NCBI GenBank assembly: GCA_964591255.1
Contig: CAZQAA010000137.1
Location: 1-15,434 of the forward strand
Source of the DNA: CAZQAA01 sp964591255
Lineage (GTDB): Bacteria; Desulfobacterota; DSM-4660; Desulfatiglandales; Desulfatiglandaceae
Length of the DNA: 15,434 nucleotides
Direction of reading: 5' to 3'
In this document: positions 5,251 to 12,504 of the stretch, in pieces
Position numbering within the stretch: position 1 is the first letter of the stretch
Layout of the letters: each line of letters opens with the position of its first letter
Position numbers and translations under genes: made by a program
The notes under the pieces: generated by a model
What the model saw: only the letters and a program-made list of their open reading frames with translations
Database searches by the model: none
What the model was told of the DNA's origin: nothing

Positions 5251-6342
5251 ATGATTAACCATACAAATAAAAACAAGGCACGTGAAATAGCAATTCTTAA
5301 GAGTGCTGTTGAAAACACGGCTGAGGCCTTTGTGACGATTGACGAAAAGCACACAGTCGTGTTTTTCAATAAGGCTGCTCAAAAAATTTTCGGTTACAGT
5401 CCGGATGAAGTCATGGGGCACGACCTAAATATGATAATGGCGCCGGACTGCAGCCGCGATCATTATGCAGCCGTAAAACGTTATGTGGAAACAAGAATAC
5501 CGAGGCGTATTGGTCATGCAACAGAGATGATTGCCACCAGAAAGAATGGGGAAAAATTTCCTGCAAATATATCCTTTTCAACTTTTGAATTGGAAAAAAG
5601 GCTATACTTTACAGCTATCATCACTGATCTGACCGAGACAAAGGCCCTACAAGAACGGACCTTGAGGGCAGAACGACTGGCAGTCTTGGGCAAATTTGTG
5701 GCCGAGATTACCCACGAGATAAAAAACCCGTTGATGATGATAGGAGGTTTTGCCAGGCAACTACTCCATGATAATAAGGATGATAAGAGCAAGAGAAAAT
5801 TGGATATAATAATAGATGAAGTCAAAAGACTTGAAAATCTTGTGATAAGCCTGAGAGAATATTACTTGTCACCCCCGATAGCCATAGAAAAGATCGACTT
5901 AAACAAAGTCCTTAAGGATATTTTTGTGTTGATAAAAGAGGAATGTCAAAGGAAAAATATAGTTGCCGGAATAGAGCTGGCAGGAGAAGGAAAGCCCCTA
6001 TTTATTGAAGGAGATAATGACAGGCTAAAACAAGTTATATTAAATATTTTGAATAATGGAATAGATGCAATGGATGGAGGAGGGAAGCTTGTTCTACGCT
6101 CTCAATTAGTGGGGAAGTGGGCAGAAATAACGATTACTGATACAGGCTACGGGATCCCCAAGAAAATCCAGGAGAAGATCTTTGATCCATTTTTCACTAC
6201 CAAGGATCAGGGGACCGGTCTTGGGCTTGGGATCTCCAAGAGGATTATCGAGGATCACAATGGTATGCTGAGTTTTGAAAGTGAAGAAGGAAAAGGGACC
6301 TCATTCACCATAACTATTCCGACCTCTATCTCACCAAAATAG
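5251..6342 (+). CDS. Cytoplasmic PAS-domain sensor histidine kinase, NtrB-like
   Basis: The protein has 363 residues from ATG 5251; the frame is open from 5182, but that part is a shadow of the rubredoxin gene. A PAS domain occupies about residues 14-129 (VENTAEAFVTIDE through YFTAIITDLTETK). A dimerisation/phosphorylation helix follows with ITHEIKNPL (His about 155), then the ATPase domain with the N box NILNNGIDAM (about 265-274), G1 DTGYGIP, F box FDPFFTTK and G2 GTGLGLG. There is no membrane segment, so it senses a cytoplasmic signal. Kinases of this build commonly pair with NtrC-type sigma54 activators, which fits the sigma54-like elements here, but no response regulator is encoded in the window. 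By eye, the FixL heme-ligand histidine position is not conserved. The ribosome binding site is weak, suggesting translational coupling to the rubredoxin. Confidence 0.92.
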   Translation: MINHTNKNKAREIAILKSAVENTAEAFVTIDEKHTVVFFNKAAQKIFGYSPDEVMGHDLNMIMAPDCSRDHYAAVKRYVETRIPRRIGHATEMIATRKNGEKFPANISFSTFELEKRLYFTAIITDLTETKALQERTLRAERLAVLGKFVAEITHEIKNPLMMIGGFARQLLHDNKDDKSKRKLDIIIDEVKRLENLVISLREYYLSPPIAIEKIDLNKVLKDIFVLIKEECQRKNIVAGIELAGEGKPLFIEGDNDRLKQVILNILNNGIDAMDGGGKLVLRSQLVGKWAEITITDTGYGIPKKIQEKIFDPFFTTKDQGTGLGLGISKRIIEDHNGMLSFESEEGKGTSFTITIPTSISPK

Positions 6343-6664
6343 ACAATAGTCAACTGAATCCTTTATGAAGAGTTTTTTTATAGACATATCAAAACCCCAC
6401 TTCCTCCGATGGGGAGGATAGCTAAAAAATTCTGGAAATTTTATTTAACTGAATCAGCTTAACATGAAAGGCAGATGTCTGGAAACTCATCTCCATCTGA
6501 TAGAGAAGTTTGTTTAGGATTTTTTTGGCAAAATTGTTCATCTGGGATATATTTTTAAGTTTTCATATGGTTTCATTTTGGTATTATTAATGGGTTCTTT
6601 CCGAATAAAGTATAATACTAAGCACTAAGCCTATAAATTTTTTTTAAATAGAGGAGGAAAAACC
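6343..6664. other. Intergenic region before the Usp gene
   Basis: About 320 AT-rich bases. A hairpin TCCTCC-N5-GGAGGA lies near 6402-6418 but is not followed by a T-run, so it is a poor terminator. TATAAT at 6611-6616 may be the -10 box for the downstream gene; no good -35 is visible. No dyad of the TGTCTCA type was found. Confidence 0.45.
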
Positions 6665-7594
6665 TTGGAGAAAAAAATATTAATTGCCGTTGATGATTCT
6701 ACTAACTCTCGTAAAGCCATAGAATATGCCGTGACAATGCAATCAGTTATAAGAGAGTCGCGGTACATCCTTTTTAACGTTCAACCCACTATCTCAGACT
6801 ATCTACTCCACGATGCCCATCTAAATAAAAGATCAAGAAAGGCCTTGAATGATCTAACTAAAGAAAACCGACAAGTGTCTGAAAGGCTTCTTGATAATTT
6901 TAAAGATCTCATGGCAGGCAGGGGAATTAAATATGAACATATAGAAACAGTCACATATCCCAGGGTTATGGGAACAGCAAAAGATATTATGAGTTTTGCG
7001 AGGCAAAATCTGTGTAATGCCATACTTCTGGGCAGAAGAGGTGTTTCCAAACTGGAAGAAGTGTTTATGGGCAGTGTGTCCAATACCATTATAGAACACA
7101 CCAAGACCATGCCTGTATGGGCAGTCGGGGGAGATATAACATCCACCAAACTCATGTTGGCTATTGACGGATCAGAAAGCGCCCTGCGAGCAGTTGATCA
7201 TGTGAGCTTTATGGTAACACAAAATCCCGACATAACGGTGACGTTGCTTCATGTTGCTCCAAGACTCCGTGATTATTGTACTATTGAATTTAATGAGGAA
7301 GGAGAACTAGTTGAAGAATTAATAAGTTCCGGTGATAAACAATGTGTCGAAAGTTTTTATCTCCATGCCAAACAACGCTTTAAAGAAGCAGGGATAAAAG
7401 AATCTCAGATTGAGATAAAGGAAATTCCAAGTGTGGTGAATATTGCAAAAACGATCCTCAATGAGGCTGAAAATGGTGGCTATGGAACCATTGTCCTAGG
7501 AAGAAGTGGCATTAGCGACTCATTTTTCCTGGGAAGCGTATCAAGGTATTGTTTCAATAATGCATCAAACTGTGCTGTATGGATTGTCCCATAA
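6665..7594 (+). CDS. Tandem universal stress protein (two UspA domains)
   Basis: This 309-residue protein has two UspA domains. The first runs from KILIAVDDSTNS to about residue 150 and has a complete ATP-binding signature, GRRG-9x-GS (GRRGVSKLEEVFMGS). The second begins near LMLAIDGSESALRAV and ends with GRSGISDSFFLGS, where only seven residues separate the second glycine from GS, so nucleotide binding there may be altered. Usp proteins are small cytoplasmic nucleotide-binding stress factors, and tandem forms resemble UspE. The start is TTG at 6665, decided by GAGGAGG 7 bases upstream; the next frame-consistent ATG would cut into the first strand. It is followed by an antiporter gene on the same strand, a common Usp association. 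Confidence 0.9.
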   Translation: MEKKILIAVDDSTNSRKAIEYAVTMQSVIRESRYILFNVQPTISDYLLHDAHLNKRSRKALNDLTKENRQVSERLLDNFKDLMAGRGIKYEHIETVTYPRVMGTAKDIMSFARQNLCNAILLGRRGVSKLEEVFMGSVSNTIIEHTKTMPVWAVGGDITSTKLMLAIDGSESALRAVDHVSFMVTQNPDITVTLLHVAPRLRDYCTIEFNEEGELVEELISSGDKQCVESFYLHAKQRFKEAGIKESQIEIKEIPSVVNIAKTILNEAENGGYGTIVLGRSGISDSFFLGSVSRYCFNNASNCAVWIVP

Positions 7595-7674
7595 TGTTGT
7601 TTCTTGAAATAATATTCCGTTAATCTCAACTTTCACACATCAATACAAGTCTGCATTGTCAGGAGAAGCAAAAA

Positions 7675-8934
7675 ATTACAACCGCATTAGTAGTTGATAT
7701 TCTTGCAATTTTGGCTCTTGCATGGGGCCTGGGAATTGTCTTTTCACGATTTGGCCTGCCTGTAATGCTGGGAGAGCTATTGGCAGGGGTGATACTTGGG
7801 CCTCATCTGCTGGGGCTTATTGAAGCCACTCCCTCTCTTAATGTCTTAGCAGAACTGGGCATTTTTTTTGTCATGTTCCATACGGGCATGGAAATGGATC
7901 CTCAGGAACTCCTGGAACACATTTGGCCAGCCCTTACCGTGGCGATTGGTGGATTTATTCTGCCCTTTATTATGGGTATAATTACTGCCTTTATGTTTGG
8001 CAGCACACTTTACCAATCAATATTTATCGGTCTGGGGATATCCATAACAGCAATTGCTGTCCAGACAGTTATCCTTAAATCCATGAGAATCAACCAACAT
8101 GAACTCGGACACATTATTATTGGTGCCGCCATAGCTAATGATATTCTTGCCCTTGTCACACTATCCATTCTGCTTGGATTGGTCAGAACCAGTCAAATTC
8201 AGCTAATCCCGATGTTGTTAATTTTTGTTAAAGTAATTGCCTTTTTCGGCTTTACGATCATTATAGGCCATTTTATCATGCCCAGGTTAACCAAAAAAGT
8301 CACCGATGAAGATGGGAAGGCTATAACATTTTCCCTTATAATTGCCCTGCTCATGGGTTATCTTGCGGAATTGGCCGGGCTCCATATAATCGTGGGCGCC
8401 TTTCTTGCGGGCCAATTTGTAAGAAAAGAGATTATGGACCAAAAAGTATACGAGTCCATTTCCCATTCCTTTTTTACCCTAAGTTACGGCTTCTTGATGC
8501 CTATTTTTTTTGCATCTCTGTCTTTGCACCTCCATTTTTCCTGGGATTGGAGCTTCATATGCTTTTGCCTGGTTATTACCCTCGTTGCAATTACGGGAAA
8601 AGTGATAGGATGTGGACTTGGGGCAACCCTATTTAAATACAACCGTTGGGAATCAGCCATAATCGGCTTTGGCATGAACGGACGCGGAGCGGTTGAACTG
8701 GTGATTGCCACAGTTGTACTTAATCTAAGTGACGAATTGATACAAACAAAACTTATTGATAGCCCTCTGTTGACGCAAGAACAATTTTCAGCGCTTGTTC
8801 TAATGGCATTTGTAACAACTCTAATGGCCCCTCTTATCCTAAAATTGGTGATTAATAGGACATGTGCCGATACAGATAAAGCAGCCATTTGCCTCCTGTG
8901 GGACGACAAAAAACATGGCCTGCCCATTCTTTGA
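7675..8934 (+). CDS. CPA2-family cation/proton antiporter (Kef-type membrane domain)
   Basis: The protein has about 12 hydrophobic segments over 419 residues and carries CPA2 hallmarks near the N-terminus: GLPVMLGELLAGVILGPHLLG and FFVMFHTGMEMDP. Later come IIGAAIANDILAL (the ion-path aspartate region), GAFLAGQFVRKEI and GFGMNGRGAVELVIATVVL. It exchanges K+ or Na+ for protons across the inner membrane. There is no C-terminal TrkA-N domain, so it is the short form. The first ordinary start codon (TTG 7711) would delete half of the first helix; AGGAGAAG at 7661-7668 instead points to a start at ATT 7675 (ITTALVVDILAIL), a rare start codon or a mutated ATG. The C-terminus runs into a thioredoxin-like remnant and may be truncated. 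Confidence 0.85.
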   Translation: MTTALVVDILAILALAWGLGIVFSRFGLPVMLGELLAGVILGPHLLGLIEATPSLNVLAELGIFFVMFHTGMEMDPQELLEHIWPALTVAIGGFILPFIMGIITAFMFGSTLYQSIFIGLGISITAIAVQTVILKSMRINQHELGHIIIGAAIANDILALVTLSILLGLVRTSQIQLIPMLLIFVKVIAFFGFTIIIGHFIMPRLTKKVTDEDGKAITFSLIIALLMGYLAELAGLHIIVGAFLAGQFVRKEIMDQKVYESISHSFFTLSYGFLMPIFFASLSLHLHFSWDWSFICFCLVITLVAITGKVIGCGLGATLFKYNRWESAIIGFGMNGRGAVELVIATVVLNLSDELIQTKLIDSPLLTQEQFSALVLMAFVTTLMAPLILKLVINRTCADTDKAAICLLWDDKKHGLPIL

Positions 8935-9089
8935 CAAAGGATGCATTATACAAAAATATGGTCTTCACAAATAAATTTGATATTGTAGCTATCCCAATGA
9001 TAATCATTGCCGATAGGGATGGTATTGTTAGGGACCTATCTCCCCCAGTTTCCATCAGCCTGGAACAATACTTAAATGGTATGCATTAA
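8931..9089 (+). pseudogene. C-terminal remnant of a thioredoxin-fold (TlpA/peroxiredoxin-like) protein
   Basis: Overlapping the antiporter stop, another frame reads NKFDIVAIPMIIIADRDGIVRDL and ends EQYLNGMH. The motif IP-x-x-x-I-x-DRDG-I-V-R is the cis-proline strand and following beta hairpin of TlpA/redoxin proteins. About 50 residues remain and the catalytic cysteine region is missing. No start with a ribosome binding site exists, so it is unlikely to be made. The junction suggests a deletion between the antiporter gene and a former neighbouring antioxidant gene. Confidence 0.55.
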
Positions 9090-9130
9090 AATAATACAAT
9101 TTGAGTAAACACAACAAAGCATAATCATTG

Positions 9131-9199
9131 TTAAAATAATAGATCTTGGGCTCCTGATATTTTTAAGGCTTCATCATAAAGTTTTTTTACATCACTTAC
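9131..9199 (-). pseudogene. Coding-like tail beyond the glutaredoxin stop, shifted frame
   Basis: Just past the glutaredoxin stop the next frame reads VSDVKKLYDEALKISGAQDL and then LF and TAA. If one base were inserted in GGGCTGTAAG the two frames would join. The segment resembles the first helix of ferredoxin-thioredoxin-reductase-like domains, which I recall as fused to glutaredoxins in some anaerobes. This is a weak resemblance; it may be a cut-back fusion partner. Confidence 0.3.
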
Positions 9200-9447
9200 A
9201 GCCCTAATGCCTCTTTAATATCATCCTCCTTATTTCCTACAATTACCTTATCCCCTATAATAATCGTTGGGAAAGAACATTGCGGATTCCATTTTTTAAC
9301 CTCTTCAATTATTTTCTTTCTTTCCACTTGTTGAAGCAGATCCACATCTGTAACTTCGAATTCTATTTTGCATTTCTCCAAAAATCTTTTTACCGCTTTA
9401 CAATGGATACATGTACTAAGAGCATACATCTTTATCTTTTCTGACAC
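9196..9447 (-). CDS. Glutaredoxin-family protein with CIHC active site
   Basis: This 83-residue thioredoxin-fold protein reads MSEKIKMYALSTCIHCKAVK at the N-terminus, with redox cysteines C13 and C16, then FEVTDVDLL, the cis-proline segment CSFPTIIIGDKVIVG and a C-terminal helix EDDIKEALGL. It is expected to reduce disulfides in the cytoplasm, probably fed by thioredoxin reductase rather than glutathione in this kind of organism. The start is GTG at 9447, decided by GGAGGAA five bases upstream; the internal ATG would remove the first strand. It lies downstream of the decayed tpx on the same strand. A coding-like tail follows in another frame. Confidence 0.87.
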   Translation of the reverse strand: MSEKIKMYALSTCIHCKAVKRFLEKCKIEFEVTDVDLLQQVERKKIIEEVKKWNPQCSFPTIIIGDKVIVGNKEDDIKEALGL

Positions 9448-9507
9448 GTTAATTCCTCCATTAATAAGTACACCCAGACATATAAGACATGCCAGAACAC
9501 TCCATTA

Positions 9508-9891
9508 TCATAATAATTTTGATATAGCATTTAATACGGCCTTGTAATCCGGTTCAACGCTCAATTCGTTAACCATCTGGAGATACTTTATCGTACTCTG
9601 TTGATCCACTATAAATATGGCCCTGGTCAATAAACGAAGTTCTTTTTAAGTACTCCATAGGCAGTTCCAAAGGATGCTTCAAAATGATCGGAAAGGGTAA
9701 TAATCTGATCTATGCCGGCGCTACCACACCAGCATTTTTGGGCAAATGGAAGATCCATGCTGATTGTAGAGATTACCACATTTGAACTAAAATGCGCTGC
9801 TTCATCGTTAAACCTGCGCGTTTGCAGATCACAAAAAAGGCTTTCCTTCCCATGTGACCGTTCTGGAGTGCTCTTCCGTTTTTTCCTCCAT
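9508..9891 (-). pseudogene. tpx: Thiol peroxidase (Tpx), internally deleted and frameshifted
   Basis: From ATG 9891 the frame reads MEEKTEEHSRTVTWEGKPF, a Tpx-like N-terminus, and stops. The next frame picks up at CDLQTRRFNDEAAHFSS, ISMDLPFAQKCWCG and AGIDQIITLSDHFEASFG, then a second shift near 9643-9647 (one A lost from an A6 run on the coding strand) leads to TRAIFIVDQQSTIKYLQMV and EPDYKAVLNAISKLL to TGA 9508-9510. About 40 residues between KPF and CDL are missing. Both the peroxidatic cysteine (in C-D-L-Q-T) and the resolving cysteine (in CWCG) survive in the fragments, but no continuous protein can be made. Tpx would normally reduce H2O2 and alkyl peroxides using thioredoxin. It was the last gene after cydAB. 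Confidence 0.85.
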
Positions 9892-9996
9892 TCAACATGT
9901 TCTTCTATAATCCCAACTTTGCTTATGCTCCTGATCTCTGAAAGACCCTTTTCCCCTAATCAATCTGTCAATCCCTGCCTTCTTAAATAATCTCAT
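9892..9996 (-). CDS. Possible 34-residue peptide between cydB and tpx
   Basis: An ATG at 9996 opens a frame of 34 codons rich in Arg and Lys (MRLFKKAGIDRLIRGKG..), ending at TGA 9892-9894, directly abutting the tpx ATG. It is not a CydX-type peptide because it has no membrane segment. There is no clear ribosome binding site. It may be a remnant or non-coding. Confidence 0.2.
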   Translation of the reverse strand: MRLFKKAGIDRLIRGKGSFRDQEHKQSWDYRRTC

Positions 9997-10003
9997 GTTT
10001 TAC

Positions 10004-11032
10004 TTAATACGCCTCTTCATATGCCAAATCATTCTTGGTTACTTTGGTCTTAAACAGATTATAAGTCCAGATTTGGTATGCAAGGACAACGGGAATAAAG
10101 AGGAGGGTTACCACCAGCATGATTTTTAAAGTAAGAGGACTGGAAGAAGCATTATGGGCCGTCAGACTGTAATCAGGGTTCATACTTGATGGAAACATGG
10201 TGGGGAACAGACCTATAATACCATAAAACGTTGCAGAGACGATGGTCAATGCAGAAGAAAACCATGCCTTCCAATAACATTCTCTTGCCAAAAAGAATCT
10301 AATCCCCAACAGAGCGGCCACCGCAATCAGGATAACTAAAAAAAGTATTGGATGTGCCATGTAGTTATCATATAGACTAGTAGCAAATTTGCTGGCTACC
10401 AGGAAAATCACTATTACTACGAGAAGAGGCAACCATAGAACCTGGGCCGCACGCTTGGCCCTGCCCTGTAAATCTCCCTGGCTTTTTATAGCAAGCCAGA
10501 TGGCCCCATGGACCATGAAAAGCAGCACAAAAAGGATTCCCCCAATAATACCGTATGGGTTTAACAGGGTAAAAAGGGTGCCGTGATATATCCCGTTCTG
10601 GTCAATAGGAATCCCTTTAAAGATATTGGCAAAAGCAACACCGAAGAGTAGGGCAGGGATGAAACTTCCTATGAATAGAGTAGTATCCCACAATTTTTTC
10701 CAGCCTGGAGAATCAACTTTGCCTCTGAATTCGAAAGAGACGCCCCTGACAATAAGGGCAAACAGAATAAGCATCAGGGCAGAATATAAGGAACTGAACA
10801 TGACTGCATAAACCTTTGGAAAGGCAGCAAATGTGACACCGCCTGCAGTGATTAGCCATACTTCATTGCCATCCCAAACAGGCCCTAATGCATTATATAT
10901 TATTCGCTTATCTATATCATCCTTTGCCAGAAAAGGCATTAGAGTTCCCAGCCCCAAATCAAATCCGTCACTAATGAAATAAATAGCCCATAAAAGTCCC
11001 CATAGAAAAAACCAAATATCTTGCAAAAGCAT
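10004..11032 (-). CDS. cydB: Cytochrome bd ubiquinol oxidase subunit II
   Basis: This 342-residue, very hydrophobic protein has about eight membrane helices. The family start is clear: WFFLWGLLWAIYFISDGFDLG, followed by ALGPVWDGNEVWLITAGG and FAAFPKVYAVMFSSLYSAL. CydB is the second core subunit of the bd-type quinol:O2 oxidoreductase in the inner membrane, which reduces O2 to water without pumping protons; in anaerobes it serves as an O2 scavenger and respiratory enzyme. Its start follows the cydA stop by one base, so the two are translationally coupled. It is intact. No CydX peptide was recognised downstream; a decayed tpx follows instead. Confidence 0.97.
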   Translation of the reverse strand: MLLQDIWFFLWGLLWAIYFISDGFDLGLGTLMPFLAKDDIDKRIIYNALGPVWDGNEVWLITAGGVTFAAFPKVYAVMFSSLYSALMLILFALIVRGVSFEFRGKVDSPGWKKLWDTTLFIGSFIPALLFGVAFANIFKGIPIDQNGIYHGTLFTLLNPYGIIGGILFVLLFMVHGAIWLAIKSQGDLQGRAKRAAQVLWLPLLVVIVIFLVASKFATSLYDNYMAHPILFLVILIAVAALLGIRFFLARECYWKAWFSSALTIVSATFYGIIGLFPTMFPSSMNPDYSLTAHNASSSPLTLKIMLVVTLLFIPVVLAYQIWTYNLFKTKVTKNDLAYEEAY

Positions 11033-11033
11033 T

Positions 11034-12377
11034 TTATACCTCCTCTTGTAGACTGTTTTTGACTATCAGTTTTCCCATTTCTGGTCCTTTCTTGGCATTT
11101 TTATAGATCAAATAAAAACCTACTGCTCCCAGCAGGCCATAAACAACAATAAAGGCTACAAATGAAATAATGACCTGGTTAAGGTTAATAGGTGACACTG
11201 CATCTTTTGTCTTCATCAAACCGTAAACAATCCATGGCTGGCGACCTACTTCTGCCAGGATCCATCCTAATTCACAGGCAAGATAAGGCAGGGGAATGGA
11301 TAACAGCATCAGTTTCAGGTAACCAGGGCTTTCAATCAGCTTGTTTCTCTTGAACCATCCCACAACAGCCATAATTGCAAAATAGAACCCCAGGGCCACC
11401 ATCAAATTAAAAGAGATAAAAGAAATCAATACCGGTGGTCTTTCATCCCTGGGAAAATCTTTTAGGCCTTTCACCTCGGCACTGAGACTATGCTTTGCGA
11501 GAAGACTAAGCATTCCAGGAATGGGAAGGATCTGAAGGGTATTCTTTTCATTCTCCTCATCGGGCAAAGCAAAAAGATATTTTGGTGCATTCTTCGTGGT
11601 TTCCCAGTGGGCCTCCATTGCGGCCAATTTGGTAGGCTGTTTCTCTGCCAGGTCTGCTCCATGCAGGTGTCCCTCAATAACCTCACAGATAGAAAAAATC
11701 AGTCCAAATACAAGAGCGATCCTAAAAGATTTTGTAAAAAAATCGGTATACTGTCTTTTTAACAAATGATATGCGCTAATCCCCATTACAAAAAATGATC
11801 CCACAATATAAGCGCCGCTTATGGTATGTATGAATTCAAGAATGGCCCATTTCTGAAATATTACCGCACCGAAACTCATAAGCTCCGCTCGTCCATTTTT
11901 TATCGCATATCCCACAGGATGCTGCATCCATGAATTGGCAATCAGAATCCACAGGGCGGATAGACTGGACGCCCCGGCAATAAGCCACATCACAACGGCA
12001 TGGGCCTTTCTTGATAATCTATTCCATCCAAATACCCATACACCAATAAGGGTAGACTCAAGAAAAAAGGCGGCTGTAGCCTCTATGGCCAGAAGGGATC
12101 CAAATATATCTCCCACAAAGGAAGAATAACGAGACCAGTTGGTTCCAAACTGGAACTCAAGGGTGATCCCCGTTACGATGCCCACAGCAAAATTAATCAA
12201 GAACAATTTTCCCCAAAATTTGGTCATTCTGAGATATATCTCATCCCCAGTTTTCACATACCTGGTCTCAAAAATTGCCACTAGTATAGATAGTCCAAGT
12301 GTCAGAGGAACAAAAAGGAAATGAAATATCGTTGCAACAGCAAACTGCAGCCTTGATAAAAATACTATGTCCATCAC
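11034..12377 (-). CDS. cydA: Cytochrome bd ubiquinol oxidase subunit I, short Q-loop type
   Basis: This 447-residue protein with about nine membrane helices carries the heme subunit residues: His19 in FHFLFVPLTLG, Glu99 and Glu107 in AIEATAAFFLES, His184 in EFIHTISGAY (heme b558 ligand) and Met326 in FNLMVALGF (the other b558 ligand), plus the quinol-site stretch HGADLAEKQPTKLAAMEAHW and GRQPW. It lacks the long insertion in the Q-loop seen in E. coli CydA (522 residues), placing it in the short-Q-loop group. It oxidises quinol and reduces O2 at the b595/d site. AGGAGG precedes GTG 12377 (7 bases) and ATG 12374 (10 bases); either may be used. A dyad and a TGAGACA half-site lie 80-110 bases upstream. 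Confidence 0.97.
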   Translation of the reverse strand: MMDIVFLSRLQFAVATIFHFLFVPLTLGLSILVAIFETRYVKTGDEIYLRMTKFWGKLFLINFAVGIVTGITLEFQFGTNWSRYSSFVGDIFGSLLAIEATAAFFLESTLIGVWVFGWNRLSRKAHAVVMWLIAGASSLSALWILIANSWMQHPVGYAIKNGRAELMSFGAVIFQKWAILEFIHTISGAYIVGSFFVMGISAYHLLKRQYTDFFTKSFRIALVFGLIFSICEVIEGHLHGADLAEKQPTKLAAMEAHWETTKNAPKYLFALPDEENEKNTLQILPIPGMLSLLAKHSLSAEVKGLKDFPRDERPPVLISFISFNLMVALGFYFAIMAVVGWFKRNKLIESPGYLKLMLLSIPLPYLACELGWILAEVGRQPWIVYGLMKTKDAVSPINLNQVIISFVAFIVVYGLLGAVGFYLIYKNAKKGPEMGKLIVKNSLQEEV

Positions 12378-12453
12378 TCATCCCCCTCCTTTTTGTGTTT
12401 TATGGAAAAATTAGGATATTATTATTGACCAAGCATTACATTTCGGCCAAGAC

Positions 12454-12483
12454 CTGATACTGAGACAGATTGTTTGCTATCAG
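12454..12483. promoter_or_regulatory. Dyad CTGATA-N18-TATCAG with TGAGACA inside, upstream of cydA
   Basis: Perfect 6-base arms flank a loop that contains TGAGACA (12461-12467), the half-site seen in the three larger dyads. It lies about 80-105 bases before cydA and could be its operator. No sigma54-like element was found between it and cydA. Confidence 0.3.
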
Positions 12484-12504
12484 TGTAGTCAGAAATGTGT
12501 TCCA

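Noticed and set aside
5251..5640. Heme-binding FixL-type oxygen sensor
   Set aside because: By eye alignment the FixL proximal histidine position is arginine (in IPRRIGHAT), so heme binding cannot be claimed; the PAS ligand is unknown.
6402..6418. Hairpin TCCTCC-N5-GGAGGA after the kinase as an intrinsic terminator
   Set aside because: No T-run follows on either strand, so terminator function is not supported.
6524..6545. Sigma54 promoter TGGCAAAATTGTTCA before the Usp gene
   Set aside because: The -12 part reads TTCA with no G at the required position, and no dyad lies upstream; too weak to list.
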